From: JBGAPI01 sp044221335
Lineage (GTDB): Bacteria; Pseudomonadota; Gammaproteobacteria; Xanthomonadales; Ahniellaceae
DNA: 64,000 nucleotides
Direction: 5' to 3'
Assembly (NCBI GenBank): GCA_044221335.1
Contig: JBGAPI010000009.1
Location: 51,938-115,937, forward strand
Notes under the pieces: model-generated
What the model saw: only the letters and a program-made list of their open reading frames with translations
Databases searched by the model: none
Told to the model about the DNA's origin: nothing
Position numbers and translations under genes: made by a program
Part shown: in pieces, positions 33,739 through 42,965 of the stretch
Numbering within the stretch: the stretch's first letter is position 1
How the letters are laid out: each line of letters begins with the position of its first letter

Positions 33739-36006
33739 ATGAAGCCGTCGATCCGCCTTGCCCTCGTCCTCGCGTGTTGCAGTGTCAGCTCTGCGTCCTG
33801 GGCGGTCGGGCTGGGCAATATCGTCGTCCGCTCGCACCTGCACCAGCGCCTCGTCGCCGAGATCCCGGTCAGTGCCGGCAGTCCCGGCGAGGCGGCCGCG
33901 GTCGTCGCCGAGCTGGCCCGCGGCGAGGAAGTCGCCCGTGCCGGCAGCGGCCGCGCGACGGTCGGCGTCGACCTGCTGGTCAGCGTGCAGCACAAGGCCG
34001 ATGGGCGCGCCGTGATCCTCGTGGAGAGCAGCCGGCCGGTCGACGAGCCGAGCCTGTCGTTCATGATCGCTGCGGACGCCGGCCGCGGGCGCGTGCTGCG
34101 CCAGTACAGCATCACGCTCGACCCGGGCGCCGGCCTCGCCGATCGCGCGGAGGTCGAGGCGCAGCCGAGCGCGGTTCCCGAAGCCGCCCCGGTGCCGGAA
34201 GCGCTGCCCGCACGACCGACGCCAGCGGCTCCGGCCGCAAGCGGCAAGCCGATTCCGCCGGGCCCGGGCACGGCGGCGCCGGCGACCACCGTATCGAAGC
34301 CGCCGCCGGCCACTCCGCCGGCGCCCGCGAAACCGGCGGTCGCCGAGGCGACCAAGCCCGCACCCGCACCGACCCCCCCGAGTGCGGCCCCGGCAAAGCC
34401 GGCGCCCGCCGAGACGGCGAGGCCCGCGCCGGCGAGCGGCACGGCCGGCACCGGGACCATCGCCCGCAATGCGCCGGAACCGGCGGCCGCTCATCCCGCA
34501 GCGGCGGCGCCCGCGACCCCACCGGGTCCGAGCAATGCCGAGCTGATCGCCGCCGCGAAGCGCGCACAGGCCGAGGTCGAGGCCAAGGAGCGCGAGGCTG
34601 CGGCGCTGCGCGAGAAGGTGAAGCAGATGGAGCAGGGCACGCCGGAAACGCGGCGTGAGATCGAGGCCAAGAACGCCGAGATCGCGCGTCTGCGTCGCGA
34701 GATCGAGTCCACGGCGAAGCAGGTGCCCAGCGAGCCGGCGAAGCCCGAAACTGCCGCGCCAGCGCCAAACCCGACGAGTCCCGCGCCAGCGCCGGACCCG
34801 ACCGCTACCACGCCGGCGTCGACGGCGACCAGCGCGGCGCCCGTGCCGGGCACGGCGGCGGCGCCGCCGCCGGTCCCGACGGAGGCAGCGCCGGTCGAGC
34901 CTCCGGCCGCTCCCCCGGGCGGGTCCGGCGTACCGGTCTGGGCCTGGGGTGCCGGCGGCGTGCTGCTGCTGGCCGGTGCCGCGCTGCTCCTGTTCCGTCG
35001 CGGCAAGAAGGGCCCGGCGATGGAGTGGGTGATGCCCGAGGGCAGCACGACGTCGCCCAGTGCCGCGATCCTCGATGCCCCGCGCGAAGCGACCGTCAAC
35101 GATGCCACCGCGTCGCTCGACATGACCTTCGACGATCTGCCGGCAGTGTCCCCCGCCGCGCCGGCCCCGGCTGCTCCCGCCCCGACCGCTTTCGAGACGG
35201 CGGTGATGCGCTCGCCGACCGCGGCACCAATGCCGCCGGCTCCTGCGCCGGTGGCGAGGGCCGCGCCGCCGGTTCCGGTCGGTCGCGCGCCGTCGCCGCT
35301 GAGCCTCGAACAGGAGGTCGCCAGCGCGCAGGCGCGCCAGCCGGCCGCCTCGTCGCGGCCGCAGGTCGAGATCAAGCCGCTCGATGCCGACCTCGCGAGC
35401 CTCGCCGAGGCGCTGCAGGAATTCGAGCCGCACACGCCATCGGCCCTGGCGCCGACGGTGCCGGCGCCGATCCCGGCCGCGCCGCCGCCGTCGAAGTCCA
35501 ACCCCTTCCTGCGCGAGAGTTCCGGCCTGTCGCTGGAAGAGCAGCCCGAGTCGCACCTGGTGCCGATGCCGGGTGCCTTCGAGCACGAGCATCACGAGGC
35601 GTATCCGGAGTCGCCGCTCGCGAAGGAGCGCCACGTCGTCGAATTCGGCGACCCGTTCAGGAAGAGTCCTGCCGAGCCCGGGTCCGCCCCGGTCACCGTG
35701 GATGCGCCCGACGTCGCGCTGACCCGAGCGCTCGGCGAGTCGGTCCCGGAGCGCGCGACGACGCCGCAGGCCACGCTGGAGTCGGAACTGCAGGCCGCGG
35801 TGGACGCCGTCCTCGGCGACGACGACGAGATGCGCACCCCTTCCGGAAACGATGCCGTCGCCACCAAGCTGGAACTGGCGCGGGCCTACCTCGACATGGA
35901 CGACGACGAGTCGGCGGTTCACATCCTCGAGGAGGTGGCGCACGAAGGGGATGCCGAGCAGAAGCAGAAGGCGGCCGCGATGCTGGCCGAGGCGCGCAAG
36001 CGCTGA
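33739..36006 (+). CDS. fimV: FimV-like polar protein
   Basis: 755 aa inner-membrane protein. Signal peptide MKPSIRLALVLACCSVSSASWA, then the FimV N-terminal domain GLGNIVVRSHLHQRLVAEIPV. A Pro/Ala-rich region (about 140-265), a coiled coil (about 268-335, ELIAAAKRAQAEVEAKEREA onward), another Pro/Ala linker, a single membrane helix VPVWAWGAGGVLLLAGAALL (about 396-418), an acidic cytoplasmic part, and the C-terminal TPR-like FimV end (ATKLELARAYLDMDDDESAV). No clear LysM domain is seen. FimV organises type IV pili and polar signalling in other bacteria. AGGAG precedes the ATG. Confidence 0.85.
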   Translation: MKPSIRLALVLACCSVSSASWAVGLGNIVVRSHLHQRLVAEIPVSAGSPGEAAAVVAELARGEEVARAGSGRATVGVDLLVSVQHKADGRAVILVESSRPVDEPSLSFMIAADAGRGRVLRQYSITLDPGAGLADRAEVEAQPSAVPEAAPVPEALPARPTPAAPAASGKPIPPGPGTAAPATTVSKPPPATPPAPAKPAVAEATKPAPAPTPPSAAPAKPAPAETARPAPASGTAGTGTIARNAPEPAAAHPAAAAPATPPGPSNAELIAAAKRAQAEVEAKEREAAALREKVKQMEQGTPETRREIEAKNAEIARLRREIESTAKQVPSEPAKPETAAPAPNPTSPAPAPDPTATTPASTATSAAPVPGTAAAPPPVPTEAAPVEPPAAPPGGSGVPVWAWGAGGVLLLAGAALLLFRRGKKGPAMEWVMPEGSTTSPSAAILDAPREATVNDATASLDMTFDDLPAVSPAAPAPAAPAPTAFETAVMRSPTAAPMPPAPAPVARAAPPVPVGRAPSPLSLEQEVASAQARQPAASSRPQVEIKPLDADLASLAEALQEFEPHTPSALAPTVPAPIPAAPPPSKSNPFLRESSGLSLEEQPESHLVPMPGAFEHEHHEAYPESPLAKERHVVEFGDPFRKSPAEPGSAPVTVDAPDVALTRALGESVPERATTPQATLESELQAAVDAVLGDDDEMRTPSGNDAVATKLELARAYLDMDDDESAVHILEEVAHEGDAEQKQKAAAMLAEARKR

Positions 36007-36264
36007 GAGGCGTCTGAACGCCCTCCGAGCCTCGGCCCCATGGCGCGCGCCCGCGATTCGCGGGAGCGCGACGTCCGGCCGTCGCCCGGATTTCACGGGA
36101 ATGTGGCGCGGTACCGAGGCGGCGGGCGCGCGGCTCCGGGGCGGGGGCCGGCCATCCGCGGGGACGAGCGCCGTGCCGGAAGTTCCGCGGTGGATTCCTC
36201 CGCAATCACCGCGTCGGCGACTTGCCGCTAGGATCGGTGGCAGGGCAGGGGACAGGGAGGTCGC

Positions 36265-37776
36265 GTGAGTACATCGCTGCAGCGTCCCGAGGGCGGGTCG
36301 GGCGCGCCACCCTGGCGCATCCTGATCGTCGACGACGAACCCGGCGTCCACGCCGTCACCCGGCTGGCGCTGGGGCGCTTCCGCTACGACGGCCGCGGCC
36401 TGGAGTTCCTGTCGGCGCATTCGGCGCGCGAGGCGCGGCTGCTGCTGCGCCAGCATCCCAGCATCGCGGTGATGCTGCTCGACGTGGTGATGGAGACCGA
36501 GCGTGCCGGCCTGGAGCTCGTTCACTTCGTCCGCGAGGAGATGCGCGACCACCAGATGCGCATCGTGCTGCGCACGGGCCAGCCCGGCCAGGCGCCGGAG
36601 CACGAGGTGATCGTCACCTACGACATCAACGACTACAAGGCGAAGTCCGAGCTCACCGCGCAGCGCCTCACCACGACGCTGTTCGCGGCCCTGCGCGCCT
36701 ACCGCGACATCAGCCTGATCGACCAGCAGAAGAAGGGCCTCGAGCGGATCCTGCTGGCCTCGACCCACCTGTTCTCCCATCGCCAGGACCGCAGCTTCGC
36801 GTCGGCGCTGCTGCAGCAGCTGGTCGGAGTTTGCGGCGTCGGCGAGGACGCCTTGTGCTGCATCGTGCCGCCCGGCGACGACAGCGACGAGGCGCCGCTG
36901 CTGATCGCGGCCGGGTCCGGCCGCTACGCGCGGCTGATCGACGACGGCAGCACCACGTTGCCGGAAGACATCACCGAGCTCCTGAAGGAGGCCCGCCACC
37001 GCGGCGGCCACGTGCTCGGCGACCGCCACTGCGTGCTGCATTTCCGCGATCGCCGCAATTCCGAGACCCTGCTGTTCGTGGGCCACGGCTGGCAGCTGCC
37101 CGACACCGTGCGGCGCCTGCTCGAGGTGTTCTGCACCAACATCACGCTCGGCTTCGAGAACCTGCATCTCAATCGCGAGCTGTTCGACACCCAGGTCGAG
37201 ATGATCTGCCTGCTGGCCGGTGCCGCCGAGAGTCGCTCCAAGGAGACCGCCAACCACGTCAAGCGGGTCGGCATCCTGGCGGAGTTCGTCGCGCAGTCCT
37301 GCGGGATGGAGCAGCGCACTTGCGAGAGCCTGCGCTTCGCGGCGCCGCTGCACGACATCGGCAAGATCGCGATCCCGGACGACATCCTGGGCAAGCCCGG
37401 CGCCCACACGGCCGAGGAGGCCGCGATCATGCGACGCCACGCCGAGCTGGGTCACCGGATGCTGTCCTCGTCGCACCATCCCCTGCTGCAGCTGGCGGCC
37501 GACATCGCGGTCAGCCACCACGAGAACTGGGACGGCAGCGGCTACCCGCGCGGCCTCGCCGGCGAGGCGATCCCGATCGCCGGCCGCATCACCTCGCTCG
37601 CCGACGTCTTCGATGCGTTGGGCTCGGTGCGTTGCTACAAGCGCGCCTGGAGCGAGGACGAGGTGCGCCGCTTCATCGCCGAGCAGCGCGGCCGCAAGTT
37701 CGATCCGCACCTGGTCGACGTCCTGCTGTCGCAGTGGGAGCGGGTGATCCAGGTCCGCCGGTTGCTGCCGGACTGA
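36265..37776 (+). CDS. Response regulator with HD-GYP c-di-GMP phosphodiesterase domain
   Basis: 503 aa protein. Receiver domain with Asp73 (MLLDVVMETE) and DDEP near residues 22-25; a middle domain of the DUF3369 type (about 150-310); and an HD-GYP domain with His363-Asp364 in LHDIGKIAIPDDIL, His418-His419 in HHENWDGSGYP, and the GYP triad at 426-428. It is expected to degrade c-di-GMP when phosphorylated. GTG start at 36265 with GGGAGG 8 bases upstream. Only 5 bases separate it from the propeller kinase gene, its likely partner. Confidence 0.92.
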   Translation: MSTSLQRPEGGSGAPPWRILIVDDEPGVHAVTRLALGRFRYDGRGLEFLSAHSAREARLLLRQHPSIAVMLLDVVMETERAGLELVHFVREEMRDHQMRIVLRTGQPGQAPEHEVIVTYDINDYKAKSELTAQRLTTTLFAALRAYRDISLIDQQKKGLERILLASTHLFSHRQDRSFASALLQQLVGVCGVGEDALCCIVPPGDDSDEAPLLIAAGSGRYARLIDDGSTTLPEDITELLKEARHRGGHVLGDRHCVLHFRDRRNSETLLFVGHGWQLPDTVRRLLEVFCTNITLGFENLHLNRELFDTQVEMICLLAGAAESRSKETANHVKRVGILAEFVAQSCGMEQRTCESLRFAAPLHDIGKIAIPDDILGKPGAHTAEEAAIMRRHAELGHRMLSSSHHPLLQLAADIAVSHHENWDGSGYPRGLAGEAIPIAGRITSLADVFDALGSVRCYKRAWSEDEVRRFIAEQRGRKFDPHLVDVLLSQWERVIQVRRLLPD

Positions 37777-37781
37777 CCCCG

Positions 37782-40700
37782 GTGGTCGACACCGCTCCGC
37801 GCTCCGTTCGAGGAGGCTGTGGCGGGCTGCTGCGCGGTTCGACGCTGCGCCGACTGCTGTTGCCGATCGTCACCCTGGCGATGACCCTCGCCGCCGCGCC
37901 GGCGCGGGCACTCGCGCCCGGCGTCGAGGACGTGCGCTTCGCGCGGCTGTCCAACGCGCAGGGCCTGGAGCAGCCCAGCGTCCGTGCGATCCTGCAGGAC
38001 CGGACCGGTTTCGTCTGGATCGGCACCCGTGACGGGCTGTTCCGCTACGACGGCCGCAATCTCCGGGTGTTCCGTCGGGTCGCCAACTCCGACCACGATC
38101 TTCCCGACGACTCGGTCAACGCTCTCGCCGAGGACCGCCAGAGCGGTCTGATCTACGTCGGCACCCGTTTCGGCGGCCTGGCGCGCTTCGATCCGCAGAC
38201 CGAACGATTCTCCCAGGTGGACCTGTCGGCGGCACCGTCGTCGAGCGCGCTGGCCGGAGAGATCGCCGCGCTGCACGTCGACATCGGTGGTCGACTGTGG
38301 ATCGCCCGTGCCGACGGCATTCTGCTGACCAAGACCCGCAGCAGCGAGCATGCGGACCTGGTGGTCGGATGGGACGCGGCCTTCATGGGCGCCGTGCACG
38401 ACTTCCTCGAACCCGCCGCCGGTCAGGTCGAGGCGGCCGCCGATCACGGCTATTTCAGCCTGTCGGCGATGTCCGGTGCGATGCGCATCGCGATCACGCC
38501 CGAGCAGCGCGGCGGCTACACGGCGCTCGCGAGCACCGCCAAAGGCCGCCTGCTCGGTTCCGCCAGCGGCCTGATCGAGATCGACGCCGAGCACCGCGTC
38601 GTGCGGCGCCTCGATTCCCGCTCGGGTGGGGGCATGGCGCTTCCCGACGACGCCATCCGCTTCCTCCTGCGTGACCATCAGGACCGCCTATGGATCGGCA
38701 CCAACAACGGCCTCGCCCGGCTCGATCCCGGTGCCACCCGCCTGCGCATCTGGCGCCACGGCTCGGATCCCGCCGGCTTGTCGAGCGACCGTCTCGCGAC
38801 CGCGATGCTCGATCGCGACGGCGTGCTCTGGTTCGGCACCTCCGGCGACGGCATCGCGCTGCACGACCCCGCGCAGGAGTCCTTCATCCGGGTCGCCGGC
38901 GATCCCGACGGACTGCCGGCGACGCCGGTGGCGGCAGTCGAGCCGGAAGCCGACGGAACCTGGTGGATGGGCCTGCTCGACGGCGGCGGACTCGTCCACT
39001 TCGATGCGGAGCGCGGCCTCCTGGCGCGCTACCGACATCTGCCCGAGCACGCCGACTCGCTGCAGCACGACCGCGTGCGCGACCTCCTTCGTGCGCGCGA
39101 CGGCGCGCTGTGGGTGGCGACGCAGGGCGGCGTCGACCGGATGGCGACGGAGGGCCGCTTCGAGCACTTCGTCAATGATCCCAGGCGCGACGACACGCTG
39201 CCCGCGGGCCGGATCGATTCGCTGTTCGAGGACCGCGACGGCACGCTGTGGGCGGGCGCCGCCGACGCCACGCTGTCGGCGATCGCGAAGGACAGCCACG
39301 CCGTGCGTCGCCATGCGATGTGGGGGGAGGACACCAGCCACGACGAGTACCAGATCAACTCGATCGCGCAGGCACCGGACAACGCGATCTGGGTGGCGAT
39401 GGCCTATGGCGGCGTATCGCGGCTCGATCCGGTCAGCGGCAAGGTCCTGCGCTTCCGCCACCAGCCCGGCCGCGACGACAGCCTGCCGTTCGACGAGGTC
39501 GACATGGTGCTGTTCGACAGCCGTGGCTGGCTCTGGGTCGCGACCCACGGCGGCGGACTCGGTCTCGCGAAGAACGCGACGGATCCCGGGCACCTGTCCT
39601 TCACCGTGGTCGACCGGCGCCACGGCATGGCGAGTGACGTGCTGACAGCGCTGGTGGAGGACCGCCAGGGCGCGCTGTGGGTATCGTCGGTCAGCGGACT
39701 GTCGCGGGTCGATCCGGGGACGCTGGCGGTGGTCAATTTCGCCGCCGCCGAGGGCGCACTCAATGCCGGCTACTTCGTCAGCGCCGTCGCGACCGACACC
39801 GCCGGCAACCTGCTGTTCGGCGGCCCCGGCGGGATGACGGTGGTGCGCACCAGCGACTCCTGGCGGCCGCGCGACGCGCCAGCGCCGATCGTCACCGAGA
39901 TCCGCGTGCTGAACCGGCCGTTGCCGCTGTCGTGGCAGGACCCGACCTCGACGCTGAAGGTCTCGCCGCCGTTCGCCACCGGCATCGGGCTGAGCTGGCA
40001 GGAGGGCTCGATCGCGCTGGCCTTCTCGTCGCTGACCTTCTCCGGCGCCGAGCGGATCCGCTACGCCTACCGGATCGAGGGACTCGGCGAGGACTGGCTG
40101 GAGACGCCGCCGGGATTCGGCTACGCCGCGGTCAACGGCCTCGCACCGGGTCGCTATCGGCTGCACCTGCGCGCGGCGAGTCCGCAGGGGCAGTGGCAGG
40201 AGTCGCCGCGGGTGCTGGCGATCGACGTCGCGCCGCCTTGGTGGCGCTCGAGCGGCTTCTACGCGGTGATCGCGGCCGCGCTGGCTCTGCTGCTGCTGCG
40301 CCAGGTGCTCGCCGCGCGCGAGCGGCGCCGCACGATCGTCGAGGAGGCGATCGCCGGCCGCATCCTGGAGGAACGCCTGCGGCTGGCGCTCGAGGCCTCC
40401 AACGGCGAGCTGTGGGAGCTGTCGCTGCCCGACGGCACCTACATCCGCGAGTCGCCGAAGCCCGGCTTCGTCCAGCGCGACCGCGGCGGCCGCGGCGTCA
40501 CCACGATCAGCCAGTACAACGTCGACGTCCACCCCGACGACCTCGACAACTACAAGGAAGAGATGCGCCGCCACCTGCGTGGCGAGACGCCGCTCTACGA
40601 CGTCACCTTCCGGGTACGCAACCTCGACGGCGAATACCGCTGGGTGCGCGGCCGCGGACGGGTGGTGTGGCGCGACGAGGACCAGCGCGCGCGGCGGGTG

Positions 40701-41624
40701 GTCGGGACCACGGTCGACATCACCGAGCTGATGCAACGCGAGGCCGAACTCCGGCGCCTGAACACGCAGCTGGAACAGCGCGTCGGCGAGCGCACCCGCG
40801 CGTTGCAGGACTTGAACGACGACCTGTCGAAGGCGCTCGCCAACCTGCGGCTGACCCAGGAGCAGCTGGTGGAGTCGGAGAAGATGGCGTCGCTGGGCGG
40901 TCTCGTCGCCGGCGTCGCCCACGAGATCAACACCCCGATCGGCATCGGCGTGACCGCCGCGTCGCTTCTGGTGGACGAGGCCCGGCAGCTGAAGAAGCGT
41001 CGCGCCGCGGGCAAGTCCGACCCGGAGGACGTCGATGCCTTCGCCGAACTCGCGACGGAATCCTCCGAACTGATCCTGGGCAGCCTCGAGCGTGCCGACA
41101 AGCTGGTGAAGAGCTTCAAGCAGGTCGCGGTCGAGCAGTCGAGCGAGGAGCGCCGCCACATCCTGCTCGACCGCCACGTCGACGAGATCGCCACCTCGTT
41201 GCGCCCGCTGCTGCGCAAGGCCGGCCGCACGCTCGAGGTGATGTGCCCGCCGGACATCGCGATCGACAGCTACCCCGGCGCGCTGTTCCAGGTGCTGACC
41301 AACCTCGTGATGAACTCCCACGTCCACGGCTACGAAGGCGTCGACGGCGGCACCATCCACCTGGTCTGCGAGGACTACGGCGACAGCGTGCAGGTCATCG
41401 TCGGCGACCAGGGCGTCGGGATGGAAGAAGCGGTCCGCAAGCGCGTCTTCGAGCCCTTCTTCACCACCAAGCGCGGCCGCGGCGGCACCGGCCTCGGCCT
41501 CAACATCGTCTACAACCTCGTCACCGGCCTGCTCGGCGGATCGATCCGCTGCGAGAGCGCGAAGGGGGTGGGGACGCGGTTCGTGGTGCGGGTTCCGAAG
41601 CAGGCGCCGATTGCGCGAGCGTAG
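37782..41624 (+). CDS. Beta-propeller sensor histidine kinase
   Basis: 1280 aa membrane kinase. Signal or anchor segment, then about eleven propeller repeats (DRTGFVWIGTRDGLFRYDG, DHQDRLWIGTNNGLARLDP and so on), a YYY domain (about 743-805, RIRYAYRIEGLGEDWLETPP), a membrane helix (about 820-843), a PAS domain with PAC ending VVGTTVDITEL (about 866-983), a coiled coil, and a kinase core with phospho-acceptor His1047 in GVAHEINTPIG and ATP-binding GTGLGLNIVYN. Periplasmic propellers of this kind read envelope or carbohydrate signals. No receiver domain is fused, so it likely phosphorylates the adjacent HD-GYP regulator. GTG 37782 is the only start near the upstream stop. Confidence 0.9.
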   Translation: MVDTAPRSVRGGCGGLLRGSTLRRLLLPIVTLAMTLAAAPARALAPGVEDVRFARLSNAQGLEQPSVRAILQDRTGFVWIGTRDGLFRYDGRNLRVFRRVANSDHDLPDDSVNALAEDRQSGLIYVGTRFGGLARFDPQTERFSQVDLSAAPSSSALAGEIAALHVDIGGRLWIARADGILLTKTRSSEHADLVVGWDAAFMGAVHDFLEPAAGQVEAAADHGYFSLSAMSGAMRIAITPEQRGGYTALASTAKGRLLGSASGLIEIDAEHRVVRRLDSRSGGGMALPDDAIRFLLRDHQDRLWIGTNNGLARLDPGATRLRIWRHGSDPAGLSSDRLATAMLDRDGVLWFGTSGDGIALHDPAQESFIRVAGDPDGLPATPVAAVEPEADGTWWMGLLDGGGLVHFDAERGLLARYRHLPEHADSLQHDRVRDLLRARDGALWVATQGGVDRMATEGRFEHFVNDPRRDDTLPAGRIDSLFEDRDGTLWAGAADATLSAIAKDSHAVRRHAMWGEDTSHDEYQINSIAQAPDNAIWVAMAYGGVSRLDPVSGKVLRFRHQPGRDDSLPFDEVDMVLFDSRGWLWVATHGGGLGLAKNATDPGHLSFTVVDRRHGMASDVLTALVEDRQGALWVSSVSGLSRVDPGTLAVVNFAAAEGALNAGYFVSAVATDTAGNLLFGGPGGMTVVRTSDSWRPRDAPAPIVTEIRVLNRPLPLSWQDPTSTLKVSPPFATGIGLSWQEGSIALAFSSLTFSGAERIRYAYRIEGLGEDWLETPPGFGYAAVNGLAPGRYRLHLRAASPQGQWQESPRVLAIDVAPPWWRSSGFYAVIAAALALLLLRQVLAARERRRTIVEEAIAGRILEERLRLALEASNGELWELSLPDGTYIRESPKPGFVQRDRGGRGVTTISQYNVDVHPDDLDNYKEEMRRHLRGETPLYDVTFRVRNLDGEYRWVRGRGRVVWRDEDQRARRVVGTTVDITELMQREAELRRLNTQLEQRVGERTRALQDLNDDLSKALANLRLTQEQLVESEKMASLGGLVAGVAHEINTPIGIGVTAASLLVDEARQLKKRRAAGKSDPEDVDAFAELATESSELILGSLERADKLVKSFKQVAVEQSSEERRHILLDRHVDEIATSLRPLLRKAGRTLEVMCPPDIAIDSYPGALFQVLTNLVMNSHVHGYEGVDGGTIHLVCEDYGDSVQVIVGDQGVGMEEAVRKRVFEPFFTTKRGRGGTGLGLNIVYNLVTGLLGGSIRCESAKGVGTRFVVRVPKQAPIARA

Positions 41625-41659
41625 GCGGGGTTTCGCCCTGCGGGCTCGACCCCGCCTAC
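41621..41659. repeat. Inverted GTAG pair joining two stop codons
   Basis: GTAGGCGGGGT (41621-41631) and its inverse ACCCCGCCTAC (41649-41659) enclose a short palindromic loop. The first TAG is the stop of the kinase gene (41622-41624), and the inverse TAG is the stop of the convergent rhomboid gene (41656-41658). Both genes are thus closed by the same palindrome. Confidence 0.8.
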
Positions 41660-42255
41660 GCTCGGCGCTTCCAGGCCGCCATGCAGACGAAGCCGCCGAT
41701 CAGGCCGCCGAGGTGCGCGAAATGCGCCACCCCCGCCAGCGTTCCGGTGACTCCGGCATAAAGCTCGAAGGCGGCGTAGAGCAGGACGAACCAGCGCGCC
41801 TGCATCGGGATCGGCGGGATCAGAGGGACGACGATGCGGCGCGGGAAGATCAGCGCGAAGGCGAGCAGGACGCCGAACAGCGCACCGGAGGCGCCGACGG
41901 TCGGCACGGCCTCCGGGAGCGACGAGGTCACGACCAGCTGGCAGAGCGACGCGGTGGCGAGGCTGGCGCCGTACAGCATCGCGTAGCGGCGGGTGCCGAG
42001 CACGATCTCGACGTCGCGGCCGAACATCCAGACGCCGAGCATGTTGGCCATCAGGTGCAGCAGGCTCGCGTGCAGGAACGCGCTGGTGACGAGCTGCCAG
42101 GGCGCGAAGCCGGCGCCGAGCGGCCACAGGGCGAAAACCCGGATCGCCGCATCCTCGTCCATGCCCTGCAACACGAACACCAGGACGTTGACGGCGAGCA
42201 GGACCAGGGAGACGGGAGCGGCGGGCGGCCGGGCCGCGGGGGCGATGGAGGACAT
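41656..42255 (-). CDS. Rhomboid-family intramembrane serine protease
   Basis: 199 aa polytopic protease. Six membrane segments are visible; the catalytic serine lies in GASGALFGVL and the histidine in AHFAHLGGLIGGF, with the oxyanion-supporting HxxxN in LHASLLHLMANMLG. Both catalytic residues are intact. Start at 42255 (MSSIAPAARPP) leads into the first helix PVSLVLLAVNVLVFVLQG. Substrates unknown. It converges on the propeller kinase with the two stop codons inside one palindrome. Confidence 0.92.
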   Translation of the reverse strand: MSSIAPAARPPAAPVSLVLLAVNVLVFVLQGMDEDAAIRVFALWPLGAGFAPWQLVTSAFLHASLLHLMANMLGVWMFGRDVEIVLGTRRYAMLYGASLATASLCQLVVTSSLPEAVPTVGASGALFGVLLAFALIFPRRIVVPLIPPIPMQARWFVLLYAAFELYAGVTGTLAGVAHFAHLGGLIGGFVCMAAWKRRA

Positions 42256-42441
42256 GCGGCGATGGTAGGGCGCGGGCGTCGTCCGCGACGATGCCGTTCG
42301 TAACGTCAAGGATTCATCCGCCGGCCCGGAAACGCGGAACGACGCGCTAGAGTCCGCAGCGGCGTCGCCCCTCGGCGCGCCGCGGCAGGCACCGGGAATC
42401 GCCCGGTGGGCCGCTACCCAACGCGGAACTCGGAGGTTCCC

Positions 42442-42786
42442 ATGTCGATGCCGAAGTCGCTTTCGAAACTGCTCGCGGTCGCGGCGTTCGCCGCCAGCGC
42501 GGTCGCCATCGCCGCTCCCGGCCAGTGGTACTTCTACGTGGAAAACGGCGCTTCGTCCAAGATCACCTCGCTCGAGGTCTCGCAGGACGGCCGCCAGTGG
42601 GGCAAGTTCAACATCGGCAGCGGCATCCCCGCCGGTGCGACCGAGAAGCTGGTCTGGGACAGCAGCACCGACAACCAGTCCTGCGAGCAGTTCATCCGCG
42701 CCAAGTTCAGCGACGGCAACTACAGCACGCCGTCCAAGATGGATTTCTGCCAGAACCTCGACGATCCGATCGTCTTCAGCGACTAG
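42442..42786 (+). CDS. Small secreted protein of unknown function
   Basis: 114 aa. GGAGG 6 bases before the ATG supports the start. Signal peptide MSMPKSLSKLLAVAAFAASAVAIAA, then a compact mature domain of about 90 aa: QWYFYVENGASSKITSLEVSQ, GKFNIGSGIPAGATEKLVWD, CEQFIRAKFSDG and DFCQNLDDPIVFSD. Two cysteines may pair. It looks like a small beta-sandwich exported protein; I do not recognise the family. Its stop TAG (42784-42786) opens a GGGCGGGCGGCGCCCGCCC palindrome. Confidence 0.72.
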   Translation: MSMPKSLSKLLAVAAFAASAVAIAAPGQWYFYVENGASSKITSLEVSQDGRQWGKFNIGSGIPAGATEKLVWDSSTDNQSCEQFIRAKFSDGNYSTPSKMDFCQNLDDPIVFSD

Positions 42787-42871
42787 GGCGGGCGGCGCCC
42801 GCCCTGGCTGTCTGGCGGTGGGGCGAGTCGGAACTGCACCGAGAGGTGTCGGTGGATCGGATTTTGCGGCA

Positions 42872-42934
42872 GGGGCGCGAGCCCCGATGCTCTGTTGGTC
42901 TGATCAGACGCCAGAGCATCGGGGCTCGCGCCCC
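42872..42934. repeat. REPIN: perfect inverted pair of GGGGC-type REPs
   Basis: Left arm 42872-42893 (GGGGCGCGAGCCCCGATGCT plus CT) and right arm 42913-42934 are perfect 22-base inverses with a 19-base spacer. The right side continues into CCCCTCCCACA, the head of the TGTGGGAGGGGC type. It fills the gap between the small secreted gene and the LysR stop. Confidence 0.85.
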
Positions 42935-42965
42935 TCCCACACGCGCGTCGCGGCTTCCGCCGCTC

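Noticed and set aside
33505..37710. A 1401-codon minus-strand frame opposite FimV and the HD-GYP gene
   Set aside because: Shadow of two well-supported genes; low-complexity Arg/Gly composition.
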